DNA of 36,782 nucleotides from Methanobrevibacter sp. (lineage in GTDB: Archaea > Methanobacteriota > Methanobacteria > Methanobacteriales > Methanobacteriaceae), in NCBI GenBank assembly GCA_024689425.1, contig JAILDN010000068.1, positions 1 through 36,782 on the forward strand, read 5' to 3'. The translations under genes were made by a program, and so were the position numbers. Under the pieces are notes generated by a model that worked only from the letters and a program-made list of their open reading frames with translations, was not told the DNA's origin and made no database searches. Shown piece after piece: positions 1 to 8,491 of this stretch (positions are counted from its first letter, which is position 1; every line of letters begins with the position of its first letter).

Positions 1-88
1 GGCATAATAAAAACTTTTACTCCACCTATTTATTAAATTTAACTATTTTTAAGCAAAATTAAAAATTACAAACTAATTTTCATTAAAA

Positions 89-120
89 AATTTCAAATCA
101 ACAAAGTTTTTGAAAGAGTC
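89..120 (+). repeat. 32-base dispersed repeat, left copy
   Basis: This 32-base stretch is repeated exactly, in inverted orientation, at 35849-35880. Within it lies a small dyad (TTTCAAA ... TTTGAAA, 7-base arms, 11-base spacer). The flanking bases of the two copies are only loosely alike, so the conserved unit seems to be about 32 bases. It could be a solo end of an insertion element or a dispersed regulatory or structural repeat; the sequence alone does not decide. Confidence 0.8.
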
Positions 121-249
121 AAAATATTCATAACCACAATACTACAAAACCATATTAAAACAAATATGTTAAATATTTGCATGAAAAATTTTCACTTCAA
201 AAATACCTTACCAATTATTTTTTATGTATGAAAAAATAATGTAATAATA
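121..249 (+). promoter_or_regulatory. Upstream region of mcm with a 13-base palindrome
   Basis: This AT-rich leader precedes the MCM start. It contains a perfect dyad at 182-194 (TGAAAA, central A, TTTTCA). TA-rich sequence at 210-230 could be the TATA box. No ribosome-binding site is visible before the ATG at 250, which fits a short-leader or leaderless transcript. Any role of the dyad is a guess. Confidence 0.35.
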
Positions 250-2256
250 ATGAAATCTACTACTAAATCACAAACATCAATTGCGAAGTTTGAAGAATTT
301 TTTGCAACATCATATAAGGATGATGTGTTTGAAATTCTTGAAACATACCCGGATAATAGATCCCTAACTGTAGATTACACTACATTAGAAGTGTTTGATC
401 CAGACTTAGCAGATTTATTGATAGACAAACCAGAGGAAGTTATTGAAGCAGCACAAATTGCAGTCAAAAATATTGATCCATTAGCCAAAGATGCTGATTT
501 AAATATTCGTTTTAAAAATGTAACTAACATAGTTCCATTGAAAACTTTATTAAGTAAATATATTGGAACATTTGTTTCTGCAGAAGGTATTGTAAGGAAA
601 ACAGACGAAATTAGGCCTCGTATTGAAACTGCAGTCTTTGAATGTAGAGGCTGTATGAGATTACATGAAGTCGAACAAACTTCCGATAGAACTATTTTAG
701 AGCCATCATTATGTGGTGAATGTGGAGGAAGGTCATTCAGATTGCTTCAAGAGGAATCCCATTATATAGATACCCAAACTGCAAGAATGCAAGAACCTTT
801 AGAAAATTTATCCGGAGGAACAGAGCCAAAACAGATGTTGATGATTTTAGAAGATGATTTAGTAGACGAATTAAATCCGGGTGATAAAGTAAGAATTACC
901 GGTACTTTAAAGACCTTCAGAGAAGAAAGAAGCGGTAAGTTTAAAAATTATATTTATGTCAATCATATTGAACCTTTAGAACAAGAATTTGAAGAACTCC
1001 ATTTATCTGAAGAAGATGAAGAACGAATCTTAGAATTAGCAAACGACCCTAATATCTATGAAAAAATTATTAAATCAACTGCACCATCAATTAAAGGATA
1101 TAGGCAAGTAAAAGAAGCTATTGCACTACAATTATTTGGAGGTTCTACAAAAAAACTTGCAGATGAAACTAGATTAAGAGGAGATATCCACATCCTTATT
1201 GTTGGGGACCCAGGTATCGGTAAGTCCCAAATTCTTAAATATGTATCAAAATTAGCTCCAAGAAGTATTTATACAAGTGGTAAAGGTACTACTGGAGCAG
1301 GTTTAACTGCAGCTGCCGTTAGAGATGAATTAGGTGGCTGGTCATTAGAAGCAGGTGCATTAGTATTAGGAGACCAAGGTAACGTTTGTGTTGACGAGCT
1401 CGATAAAATGAGATCAGAAGACCGTTCAGCACTTCACGAGGCTCTAGAACAACAGACTGTTAGTATTGCAAAAGCAGGAATTATGGCAACATTAAACTCA
1501 AGATGTTCTGTTCTTGCTGCAGCAAACCCTAAATTTGGAAGATTCGACAGGTTTAAGGTTGTTGGTGAACAGGTTGATTTACCTGCCCCAATTATTTCCC
1601 GTTTTGACTTGATGTTTGTTATTGAAGATAAACCAAGCAGGAAAAAAGATTCAGAATTGGCAGAACACATTTTAGAAATACACAAATCACATAAGATAGA
1701 TTATATAATTGAACCGGATTTGCTTAGAAAATACATCGCATATGCCCGTAAAAATATTAATCCAGTGTTAACTGAAGAAGCAAACGATGTATTAAAAAGC
1801 TTTTATGTAGATACAAGAAACAGCAGCAGCAATACAGAAGAAAATTCATCAGTACCAATTACTGCAAGGCAATTAGAGGCAATCATACGTTTATCAGAGG
1901 CCAGTGCAAAAATCAAATTCAAAGAATTTGTTGAAAAAGAAGATGCAGAAAAAGCTATTAAATTACAAATGTACTGTTTAAAAGAATTGGGTGTTGACCC
2001 AGAAACCGGTGAAATCGAAGCTGATATCATTAGTGGTGGAAAACCAAAATCTGAAAGAGACAGAATGACCCTAATTATTAATGAAGTAAAACTCTTAGAA
2101 GAAGAGTATGATGGTGAAGCCCCATTATCCACATTAATACGCAATATGGAAGAGAATCATGGTGTTAGTGAAGATAAAGTGGAAGCTCTTGTTAAAAATT
2201 TAACACAAAAAGGTATTCTTTACACACCAAGACACGGATATGTGAAAAGAGTCTAA
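250..2256 (+). CDS. mcm: Replicative DNA helicase MCM
   Basis: This is the archaeal replicative helicase, a hexameric 3'-5' ATPase that unwinds DNA at the fork. The 668-residue product has an N-terminal domain with a zinc site (CRGC at about 131-134 and CGEC further on), the Walker A motif GDPGIGKSQ near 315, the Walker B motif VCVDELDKM near 380, the arginine-finger motif SRFDLMF near 450, and a C-terminal winged-helix tail. The length is normal for archaeal MCM. The ATG at 250 has no clear ribosome site. It is followed by aIF2-beta, NMD3 and TyrRS genes on the same strand, a block of archaeal information-processing genes. Confidence 0.97.
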   Translation: MKSTTKSQTSIAKFEEFFATSYKDDVFEILETYPDNRSLTVDYTTLEVFDPDLADLLIDKPEEVIEAAQIAVKNIDPLAKDADLNIRFKNVTNIVPLKTLLSKYIGTFVSAEGIVRKTDEIRPRIETAVFECRGCMRLHEVEQTSDRTILEPSLCGECGGRSFRLLQEESHYIDTQTARMQEPLENLSGGTEPKQMLMILEDDLVDELNPGDKVRITGTLKTFREERSGKFKNYIYVNHIEPLEQEFEELHLSEEDEERILELANDPNIYEKIIKSTAPSIKGYRQVKEAIALQLFGGSTKKLADETRLRGDIHILIVGDPGIGKSQILKYVSKLAPRSIYTSGKGTTGAGLTAAAVRDELGGWSLEAGALVLGDQGNVCVDELDKMRSEDRSALHEALEQQTVSIAKAGIMATLNSRCSVLAAANPKFGRFDRFKVVGEQVDLPAPIISRFDLMFVIEDKPSRKKDSELAEHILEIHKSHKIDYIIEPDLLRKYIAYARKNINPVLTEEANDVLKSFYVDTRNSSSNTEENSSVPITARQLEAIIRLSEASAKIKFKEFVEKEDAEKAIKLQMYCLKELGVDPETGEIEADIISGGKPKSERDRMTLIINEVKLLEEEYDGEAPLSTLIRNMEENHGVSEDKVEALVKNLTQKGILYTPRHGYVKRV

Positions 2257-2327
2257 CAATAACTTAATAAATGATTAAAACCATATTTAATATATTATAC
2301 TTATACTAATTTTTACGGAGTGATAAT

Positions 2328-2735
2328 ATGGATAAATATGAAGATTTATTAGAAAGAGCAATAGACCAATTACCTCCCGAAGTATTTGAACACAAAAGAT
2401 TTAAAATTCCTAAAGCTTATTCAGATATCCAAGGTAATAGAACATTCATCAAAAACTTTAAAGAAGTGAGTGAAGGTTTAAACAGAGACCCTCAACATTT
2501 ATTAAAGTTCTTAATGAGAGAATTAGGTACTGCAGGTAATGTAGATGGTGCTAGAGCCATATTACAAGGTAAATTTACTCATTACTTAATCAATGAAAGA
2601 ATTGAAGATTATGTTGACAAATACGTTATTTGTCACGAATGTAACAGACCAGATACTAAAATTATAAGAGAAGGCAGAATATTCTTATTGAAATGTTCTG
2701 CATGCGGTGCAACAGCCCCATTAAAACAATTATAA
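2328..2735 (+). CDS. Translation initiation factor aIF2, beta subunit
   Basis: The 135-residue product is the beta subunit of the heterotrimeric archaeal factor that brings initiator Met-tRNA to the small ribosomal subunit. The whole domain is present: an N-terminal helix, the central alpha-beta domain (containing [17 protein letters not shown]) and a C-terminal zinc ribbon with CHEC at about 103-106 and CSAC near 124-127. The ATG at 2328 is preceded by a GGAGTGAT ribosome site at 2317-2324, and a TA-rich promoter lies around 2290-2306. It sits 71 bases after mcm and probably has its own promoter. Confidence 0.97.
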   Translation: MDKYEDLLERAIDQLPPEVFEHKRFKIPKAYSDIQGNRTFIKNFKEVSEGLNRDPQHLLKFLMRELGTAGNVDGARAILQGKFTHYLINERIEDYVDKYVICHECNRPDTKIIREGRIFLLKCSACGATAPLKQL

Positions 2736-2770
2736 TTTTTTATCTTTTTACTTATTTTTAAATGATTTAT

Positions 2771-3814
2771 ATGTTTTGTATAGAGTGCGGAAGCGATAAT
2801 AAACAAATGATTGGTGAAATCTGCATTGATTGCTTTTTAAAAGATTTCAAAATGATTGAAATTCCAGAAAATATTAATGTAGAAATATGCAGTCATTGCA
2901 ATAGCCGTTTAGAAGAAGGAAAATGGCATGAATCATTTATTCCGGAAGAGGAAATTATCTATCGCGCACTTGAGAGAAACATACAAATTAATGACTTGGT
3001 TGAAAATGAAGAAATAAACCTTGAAATTGAGCAGATGAAAGGAACAATAGCTGATTGTTATGTTGAAGTTGTTGGAGAAGTATATGGAGTTTCAATTAAC
3101 GAAACACACGATATTTCAGTTAGGATATTAAAAACTGTGTGTCCAACATGCAGCAAACTTCAAGCAGGATATTATGAGGCAGTTATCCAATTTAGGGCGG
3201 ATTCAAGAGAAATTAAAAAAGAAGAATATGAAAAAGCCGATGAAGTAGTTGCAAGAACTTTAGATAAACAATCAAAAGTTGATAAATTAGCATATTGCCC
3301 GCAAATAGCTAAACTAAAAGAAGGATATGATTATTACATCGGATCTCTAAAGACCGGCCGTAAAGTTGCTGAAGCCTTGAAAGAAGAATTCGGCGGAGTA
3401 ATCAAAGAATCACCACGACTTATAAGTGAAGACAAATCAACTGGAAAGGGACTTTATAGAATCTGGATTTCAATTAGAATTCCTGAATTTGAAATATCCG
3501 ACATTGTAAAATATGATAATAAAATAATCCAAGTAACTGATATAGATAAAAATAGAGTTGTTGGAACAGATATTAAAACAGATAAAAAACATAATATTCC
3601 TTTAAAGAATATGGCAGATATCAAACTTGTTAAAAAATCTAGCGATATAGAAACAACAACTATCATTTCAATGTCTCCAAAAATAATTCAGATTTTAGAT
3701 CCAAGTGATTATTCTGCTGTTGATTTAGAAAGGAAAAATTGCTTTAGCGATTATAATATTGGTGATGAAATCAAAATTATCAAAATTGAAAATTATATTT
3801 ACTTAATTAAGTGA
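2771..3814 (+). CDS. Archaeal NMD3-like protein (large ribosomal subunit factor)
   Basis: This matches archaeal NMD3, a homologue of the eukaryotic 60S export adaptor; in archaea it is thought to act in late large-subunit assembly. The 347-residue product begins with zinc-binding pairs (MFCIECG, then CIDC, then CSHC) and has a later CPTC pair; the middle contains the family-like stretch [16 protein letters not shown] chose ATG 2771 because family members start MFC..CG; an in-frame ATG at 2762 would add three residues. No ribosome site is seen for either. The stop overlaps the tyrS start region, suggesting co-transcription. Confidence 0.85.
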   Translation: MFCIECGSDNKQMIGEICIDCFLKDFKMIEIPENINVEICSHCNSRLEEGKWHESFIPEEEIIYRALERNIQINDLVENEEINLEIEQMKGTIADCYVEVVGEVYGVSINETHDISVRILKTVCPTCSKLQAGYYEAVIQFRADSREIKKEEYEKADEVVARTLDKQSKVDKLAYCPQIAKLKEGYDYYIGSLKTGRKVAEALKEEFGGVIKESPRLISEDKSTGKGLYRIWISIRIPEFEISDIVKYDNKIIQVTDIDKNRVVGTDIKTDKKHNIPLKNMADIKLVKKSSDIETTTIISMSPKIIQILDPSDYSAVDLERKNCFSDYNIGDEIKIIKIENYIYLIK

Positions 3815-4782
3815 TGAAGATGAATATTGAAGAAAAAATTCAGTTAATCGAGCAAGGAACCTTAGAAGTTATAGACACAGAAGAATTAAAAAAAGTACTT
3901 GAAAAAGATGAACCTATAGCTTATACCGGTTATGAACCTTCAGGTAAAATCCACTTAGGACATGCAGTAACTGTACAAAAGCTAAAAACCTTGCAAAAAT
4001 TAGGTTTTAAAATTAAAATATTGCTTGCAGATTATCATGCATTCTTAAATGGAAAAGGAACAGTTGAAGAAATAACAGAAACTGCAGAATACAATAAAAA
4101 ATGTTTCCAAGCATTAGGTCTTGATGAAACAACAGAATATATTTTAGGCTCATCATTCCAGTTAGAAAGTGATTATGCTGATAAAGTTTATCAATTAGCT
4201 ACATTAACTACATTAAAAAGAGCAAGAAGAAGTATGGATCAAGTAAGCCGTGCAGACGATAATCCAAAAGTAGCTAGTGTAATTTATCCCATTATGCAAA
4301 CAGTCGATATGGCAGCGCTAAAAGTCGATATTGCCTTAGGCGGAATGGAACAAAGAAAAATCCAAATGTTAGCACGTGAAAACCTAGAAAAAATTGGTGA
4401 AAATGTTCCTGTTTGTATCCACACCCCATTATTACACGGCCTTGATGGAGATGCTAAGATGTCATCAAGTAAAGGCAATTATATTGCAGTGGATGATAGT
4501 GTTGAAGAAATTACCAAAAAAATCAACAAAAGTTACTGTCCTCAAGGAGAAATTGAAGGCAATCCAATGATTGAAATTGCAGAAACCTTTGTTTATCCAA
4601 ATCAAGATACATTATTAATTAAAAGAGCTGAAAAATTCGGTGGAGATATCGAACTAACTCACGACGAATTAATCAAAGACTTTGGTGAAGGAAACTTACA
4701 TCCAATGGATTTGAAAAATGGAATTAAAGATTTCTTAATTGAATTCTTTGCCCCTGTAAGAGAATACATGGAGGAAAATTAA
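3814..4782 (+). CDS. tyrS: Tyrosyl-tRNA synthetase, archaeal type
   Basis: The enzyme charges tRNA-Tyr with tyrosine in the cytoplasm. The 322-residue protein is the short archaeal/eukaryotic-type class I synthetase: YTGYEPSG in the tyrosine pocket, the HIGH motif as HLGH near residue 50, and the KMSKS loop as KMSSS near 215. No S4-type C-terminal domain is present, as expected for archaea. The ATG at 3814 overlaps the NMD3 stop; GTG 3811 and ATG 3820 are in frame and cannot be excluded (the GTGATG before 3820 could act as its ribosome site). A small gene follows with no gap. Confidence 0.96.
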   Translation: MKMNIEEKIQLIEQGTLEVIDTEELKKVLEKDEPIAYTGYEPSGKIHLGHAVTVQKLKTLQKLGFKIKILLADYHAFLNGKGTVEEITETAEYNKKCFQALGLDETTEYILGSSFQLESDYADKVYQLATLTTLKRARRSMDQVSRADDNPKVASVIYPIMQTVDMAALKVDIALGGMEQRKIQMLARENLEKIGENVPVCIHTPLLHGLDGDAKMSSSKGNYIAVDDSVEEITKKINKSYCPQGEIEGNPMIEIAETFVYPNQDTLLIKRAEKFGGDIELTHDELIKDFGEGNLHPMDLKNGIKDFLIEFFAPVREYMEEN

Positions 4783-4986
4783 ATGCCAAATATGGAAGAA
4801 TTTGAAATGGGATTACCGAATGGTGTTGGAGAAGCAATGCTTGCACATGCCATTGAAAAATTTGATGTTAAACTTGAACATACTGAGTTCGGTCCAAAAC
4901 TCATCGGTTCATATGAAGAACTTGAAAAAACAAAAGAATTTCTTGCAAATGCCATTCAAGAAAGATTAAAAGAATTGGAAGGATGA
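4783..4986 (+). CDS. Small conserved-looking acidic protein downstream of tyrS
   Basis: This is a 67-residue soluble protein with no membrane segment and no motif I can name. It starts at the base after the tyrS stop and has a GGAGGAAAA ribosome site ending inside tyrS, so it is almost certainly translated and co-transcribed with tyrS. The sequence (for example NGVGEAMLAHAIEKFDVKLEH) predicts a compact mixed helix/strand fold with a C-terminal helix rich in Glu and Lys. The function is unknown; its position suggests a translation-related role, but that is only context. Confidence 0.85.
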   Translation: MPNMEEFEMGLPNGVGEAMLAHAIEKFDVKLEHTEFGPKLIGSYEELEKTKEFLANAIQERLKELEG

Positions 4987-5030
4987 AATTCTTTCCACAT
5001 TTACTATTTTTTTATCATTTGTAAATTTTT
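4987..5030 (+). terminator. Oligo-T terminator after the tyrS operon
   Basis: A T-rich tract including TTTTTTT at 5007-5013 follows the last gene of the plus-strand run and precedes genes on the other strand. Archaeal RNA polymerase terminates at such T tracts, so this is a plausible terminator. No strong hairpin accompanies it. Confidence 0.4.
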
Positions 5031-5109
5031 GATACAATCTTATCAATACATATCAGGGTACTTTGATAGTTTACTTGAAAAAATAAGAGAAATCCAAACA
5101 AGAAATAAA

Positions 5110-5132
5110 ATACTTAAAAAAAAGAAAAAAAT
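5110..5132 (-). terminator. T-rich terminator of the small zinc-ribbon gene
   Basis: Read on the minus strand, the sequence directly after the stop at 5137 is a nearly pure T tract interrupted by one C, the usual form of an archaeal intrinsic terminator. Confidence 0.4.
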
Positions 5133-5136
5133 GGAG

Positions 5137-5250
5137 TTAGTCTTCAGAAGACCAGTCCATAAAATTATTTACACCCAATACATACCAACATTCAGGACAC
5201 ATTTCTTCACTATCATCAACCATTCTTCCGCAAGCTGGACATTCCCACAT
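5137..5250 (-). CDS. 37-residue zinc-ribbon (rubredoxin-like) protein
   Basis: On the minus strand an ATG at 5250 opens a 37-codon reading frame that encodes two CxxC pairs (CPAC at 4-7 and CPEC at 18-21) followed by a short hydrophobic/aromatic tail ending in SSED. A GGTGATT ribosome site lies 5 bases upstream of the ATG, and a TA-rich promoter lies near 5299-5308. After the stop, the minus strand runs into long T tracts (5110-5132), a good terminator. The cysteine spacing and size fit a minimal zinc ribbon or rubredoxin-like domain. The partner and function are unknown. The frame is short, but ribosome site, motif and terminator agree. Confidence 0.75.
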   Translation of the reverse strand: MWECPACGRMVDDSEEMCPECWYVLGVNNFMDWSSED

Positions 5251-5314
5251 AACAATCACCTTTAAAAAATAAACATATCTTAATAACAATATATGTATCC
5301 ATTATATAAAAATA

Positions 5315-5893
5315 TTATGGAATGCAATCAGGACACAGACCAACGCATGAAGCTACGGCTTTTTTAATATCTGAAGAAACCTTATTAACACCATTATTTG
5401 CATCAATTATCTCATGATTGAAGTTTTTAATTATTTCCAAGTAATTCTCTTTAACTTGAGTTAAAAATTCTTCATTTTCAAACTCGTCTTCACCAGAGGT
5501 TCTACTTACAGATTTATTAACATCTAAATCAAGGAGTAAAACAAGATCGGGGGTTTTTGCATATTTATTGATTTCGGCTATCCAATCTGCAGGTTCCTGG
5601 TATGCCAAACTGGAAATAAATGATCTGTCAGATAATATAACCTTCTTTTCATCGGATAATTTATCCATTATTAACATCCTATCTGCTGCAAAAAGCAATC
5701 CCAATGTCTTTTGAACTCTATCAGTAGTTGCATCACTTCTTTGTAAAATTCTTCTAATTAATTTACCTACTTCAGAGTCAGTTGGCTCTACCACTGTTTC
5801 TACTTCATAGCCATTAGCTTCCAGCCATTCTTTAAGCAGTTTTATTTGGGTGGATTTTCCAGCACCATCAATTCCTTCAAAAACAATATACAT
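5315..5893 (-). CDS. tmk: Thymidylate kinase (dTMP kinase)
   Basis: The enzyme phosphorylates dTMP to dTDP for DNA synthesis. The 192-residue protein starts with the P-loop FEGIDGAGKST (residues 5-15), has the DR(S/Y) region (LSDRSFISSLAYQ near 87-99) and the substrate-binding EP segment (VEPTDS near 36). The size is typical. The end is unusual: the last ten residues hold three cysteines (C183, C187, C190), which could bind a metal or be an accidental extension. It is divergent from the U32 genes, with 105 bases between the starts. Confidence 0.95.
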   Translation of the reverse strand: MYIVFEGIDGAGKSTQIKLLKEWLEANGYEVETVVEPTDSEVGKLIRRILQRSDATTDRVQKTLGLLFAADRMLIMDKLSDEKKVILSDRSFISSLAYQEPADWIAEINKYAKTPDLVLLLDLDVNKSVSRTSGEDEFENEEFLTQVKENYLEIIKNFNHEIIDANNGVNKVSSDIKKAVASCVGLCPDCIP

Positions 5894-5998
5894 AAAACTA
5901 CTTTGATTAAAATATTATTTAAAAATATAGACTTCACTATAAATAATACAAAAAACATATCTTAAATTACTAAAAATTATTAAAGGTGTAAATAAAAA
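5894..5998. promoter_or_regulatory. Divergent promoter region between tmk and the U32 gene pair
   Basis: These 105 AT-rich bases must hold both promoters. A GGTG element at 5985-5988 is the likely ribosome site for the plus-strand gene, about 10 bases before its ATG. I could not choose single TATA boxes with confidence because the whole stretch is TA-rich. Confidence 0.4.
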
Positions 5999-8491
5999 AT
6001 GGTTTTATCAGAATTATTGGCTCCCGCAGGCTCTTACGAAGTTCTAGTAATCGCAGTTAATGCAGGAGCTGATGCAGTTTATTTTGCTGGTCAAAATTAT
6101 GGTGCAAGAGCATTCGCTAAAAATTTTACATTGGAAGAAATCGAAAAGGCAGTTACATATGCTCACTTAAACAATGTGAAAGTTCATGTTACAGTCAATA
6201 CCCTTGTAAATAACTTTGAAATAATTGATGTCATACAATACCTATTTAAATTATACCAACTAGGCGTAGATGCAGTCATTGTGCAGGATTTTGGAATAAT
6301 ACAACTTTTAAAAACATTAATTCCAGATTTAGAAGTACACGCATCAACACAAATGGCATTGAGTAATTATACTGCAATAAAATGGGCTTATGAAAATAAC
6401 ATCAAAAGAATTGTCCTTCCGCGAGAAAAGTCAATTGAAGATATTAAAAAAATTCACAATCAGCTTAAAAAAGACAATATGGGCTTGGAGCTGGAAGCTT
6501 TTGGTCATGGAGCACTGTGTTATTGTGTTTCCGGAAATTGCTATATGTCTTCATATAATAGTGGTAGAAGTGGAAACAGAGGTGCTTGTGCACAGCCTTG
6601 CAGAAGAGAGTATCGTCTAAAATACAGAGGATACAACATTGGAAACGGATTTTTATTATCAACACACGACCTTGCAACCTATAATAACCTAAAGGCCATT
6701 TCAGATGCAGGAATCACCTCTTTAAAATTAGAAGGAAGAATGAAATCCGGAGACTATATCGGAACCATAGTTAACAGTTACAGAAACATTATTGATGGAA
6801 ATCCCGGAGATTGGAAAAAAGACTTACACCTTGTTTTCAATAGGCAATTCACCAACGGATACATCATGAACGACCAACCTGGAGATGTTATGGGAAGAGG
6901 AAGTTCTGGCCATGAAGGACTCTACATTGGAGATATAACCAACATTGACGGGACTAAAGTAACAATAGAAATTAAAAACAAAGAAATACCAGTTATTTTA
7001 GAAAAAGGAGATGGAATAGCCTTTAAATACAATGGAAAAATTAAAGGAATTTACCTTGAAAATATTATAAAACAGGATGAAAACGAAATCATTATTGACA
7101 CTACCCGCTTAGTTAAAGTTGGAACTGAAGTGTTCATCAGTTATTCAGCCAAGACTCATGAAAGCCTCAAGCAATTTAAAAATGAAACCATTAAAAGCAA
7201 AATACCTATTTCAGTTACATTCAACTTCCAAAAAGACTTAACAGCTTCAATTAAAGTGGAATACTACTTGGATGATGAATTAATTAATTTCAGACATAAG
7301 GGAATTGCAAGGTTTGAAGAAGCTAAAAACAGACCAATAACGAAAGAATCAATAATAAAACAACTTGAAAAAACTGGTGGAACGCCATTTTACATGGAAA
7401 ATATCAAGTTTAATGATATGCCAAATAACCTATTCATCCCGATTAGTGGATTGAATAAAATCAGAAGAGAAATCCTTGATAAAGCTCAAGAATTACTATT
7501 AAACCATTACACACCAACTAAAAAATCTGTTAAAGCCACAAGAAAAAGATTGCAAGAATTTGAAGATAATTACAATACTTATGAAAACAGAAGAAATACA
7601 AAAACAAAATTATCATTGTTTGCAAATGATTTAAGCCAAGTTAAAGCAGCAAATGGGTTTGATTTGAAAAGAATTTATCTAGATGCAAATTGCCTATATA
7701 ATAATCCTGATGATTACTACGCAAATATTAAGGACATTTTAAAAGAAGCTATTCAAATGGCTCCTGAAATCGAATTGGTTTGGGTATTAACATCATTTAT
7801 TAATGAAAAAGAATTGATTAGGACCAGCGAAATAGTTAAAGAATTAGAAAATGAAGGATTCATCATATCAGTGATGGGGGACTCCCCTGGAATGGAGAAG
7901 ATATTCGATTGTGCAATTTATGGAAATCACAACCTAAACGTTTGGAATTCCTATGCTGTTGAGAATTTATCAAAATTTAACGGCCTTATTTTATCATCTG
8001 AACTTTCAGGTAAAGAAATCAAAGAGATTACTAAGAAAAACTACATTAAAAATACTGATTTAGAAATGATTGTTCATGGTAATTTAGAAGTGATTGTTAG
8101 CAAGGATGACTTTTCCAATTTAAATGAAGGAAGAGATTTCATCATTGGGAATAATGCCGATTATGCGACCTTAGAAGATAAAAAAAGGAAAAAATTCAAA
8201 TATAAAATTTTCTTTGATTACAACAAACAAAGCCACATCTTAAATAAGGATTGTCTATGCTTGATTGAAGAAATAAATGAAATAAAAACTTTAAACTTAG
8301 ACAATTTAATTATTGATTGTAGATATTCAAATGAAAAGTACACAAAAAGCATTTTATCAATTTATAATGATAGTTTAGGCGACATTTCCCAAGAAGATTT
8401 GACTAAATTCAAATATGACATAATGGATTTATCCCAATCATACATCAATAAAGGAAATTATATTGAAGGAAGATTACATGAAGATACCTGA
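5999..8491 (+). CDS. U32 family protein, first of a tandem pair (RlhA/TrhP-like)
   Basis: The N-terminal 300 residues are a clear peptidase U32 domain: LLAPAGSYEVL at the start, HASTQM near 120, and the family signature FGHGALCYCVSGNCYMSS near 168-185 followed by GRSGNRGACAQPCR. Several members once called collagenase-like are now known to hydroxylate tRNA or rRNA (TrhP, RlhA in bacteria) and probably bind an Fe-S cluster through these cysteines, so an RNA-modification role is more likely than proteolysis here. The protein is long (830 residues) with a large C-terminal region like the extended RlhA group. The ATG at 5999 follows a GGTG site. It overlaps the next gene by 14 bases, which encodes a paralogue. 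Confidence 0.88.
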   Translation: MVLSELLAPAGSYEVLVIAVNAGADAVYFAGQNYGARAFAKNFTLEEIEKAVTYAHLNNVKVHVTVNTLVNNFEIIDVIQYLFKLYQLGVDAVIVQDFGIIQLLKTLIPDLEVHASTQMALSNYTAIKWAYENNIKRIVLPREKSIEDIKKIHNQLKKDNMGLELEAFGHGALCYCVSGNCYMSSYNSGRSGNRGACAQPCRREYRLKYRGYNIGNGFLLSTHDLATYNNLKAISDAGITSLKLEGRMKSGDYIGTIVNSYRNIIDGNPGDWKKDLHLVFNRQFTNGYIMNDQPGDVMGRGSSGHEGLYIGDITNIDGTKVTIEIKNKEIPVILEKGDGIAFKYNGKIKGIYLENIIKQDENEIIIDTTRLVKVGTEVFISYSAKTHESLKQFKNETIKSKIPISVTFNFQKDLTASIKVEYYLDDELINFRHKGIARFEEAKNRPITKESIIKQLEKTGGTPFYMENIKFNDMPNNLFIPISGLNKIRREILDKAQELLLNHYTPTKKSVKATRKRLQEFEDNYNTYENRRNTKTKLSLFANDLSQVKAANGFDLKRIYLDANCLYNNPDDYYANIKDILKEAIQMAPEIELVWVLTSFINEKELIRTSEIVKELENEGFIISVMGDSPGMEKIFDCAIYGNHNLNVWNSYAVENLSKFNGLILSSELSGKEIKEITKKNYIKNTDLEMIVHGNLEVIVSKDDFSNLNEGRDFIIGNNADYATLEDKKRKKFKYKIFFDYNKQSHILNKDCLCLIEEINEIKTLNLDNLIIDCRYSNEKYTKSILSIYNDSLGDISQEDLTKFKYDIMDLSQSYINKGNYIEGRLHEDT

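Noticed and set aside
5029-5265. 78-codon frame on the plus strand after the tyrS operon
   Set aside because: It runs antisense over the zinc-ribbon gene and its terminator, and has no ribosome site.
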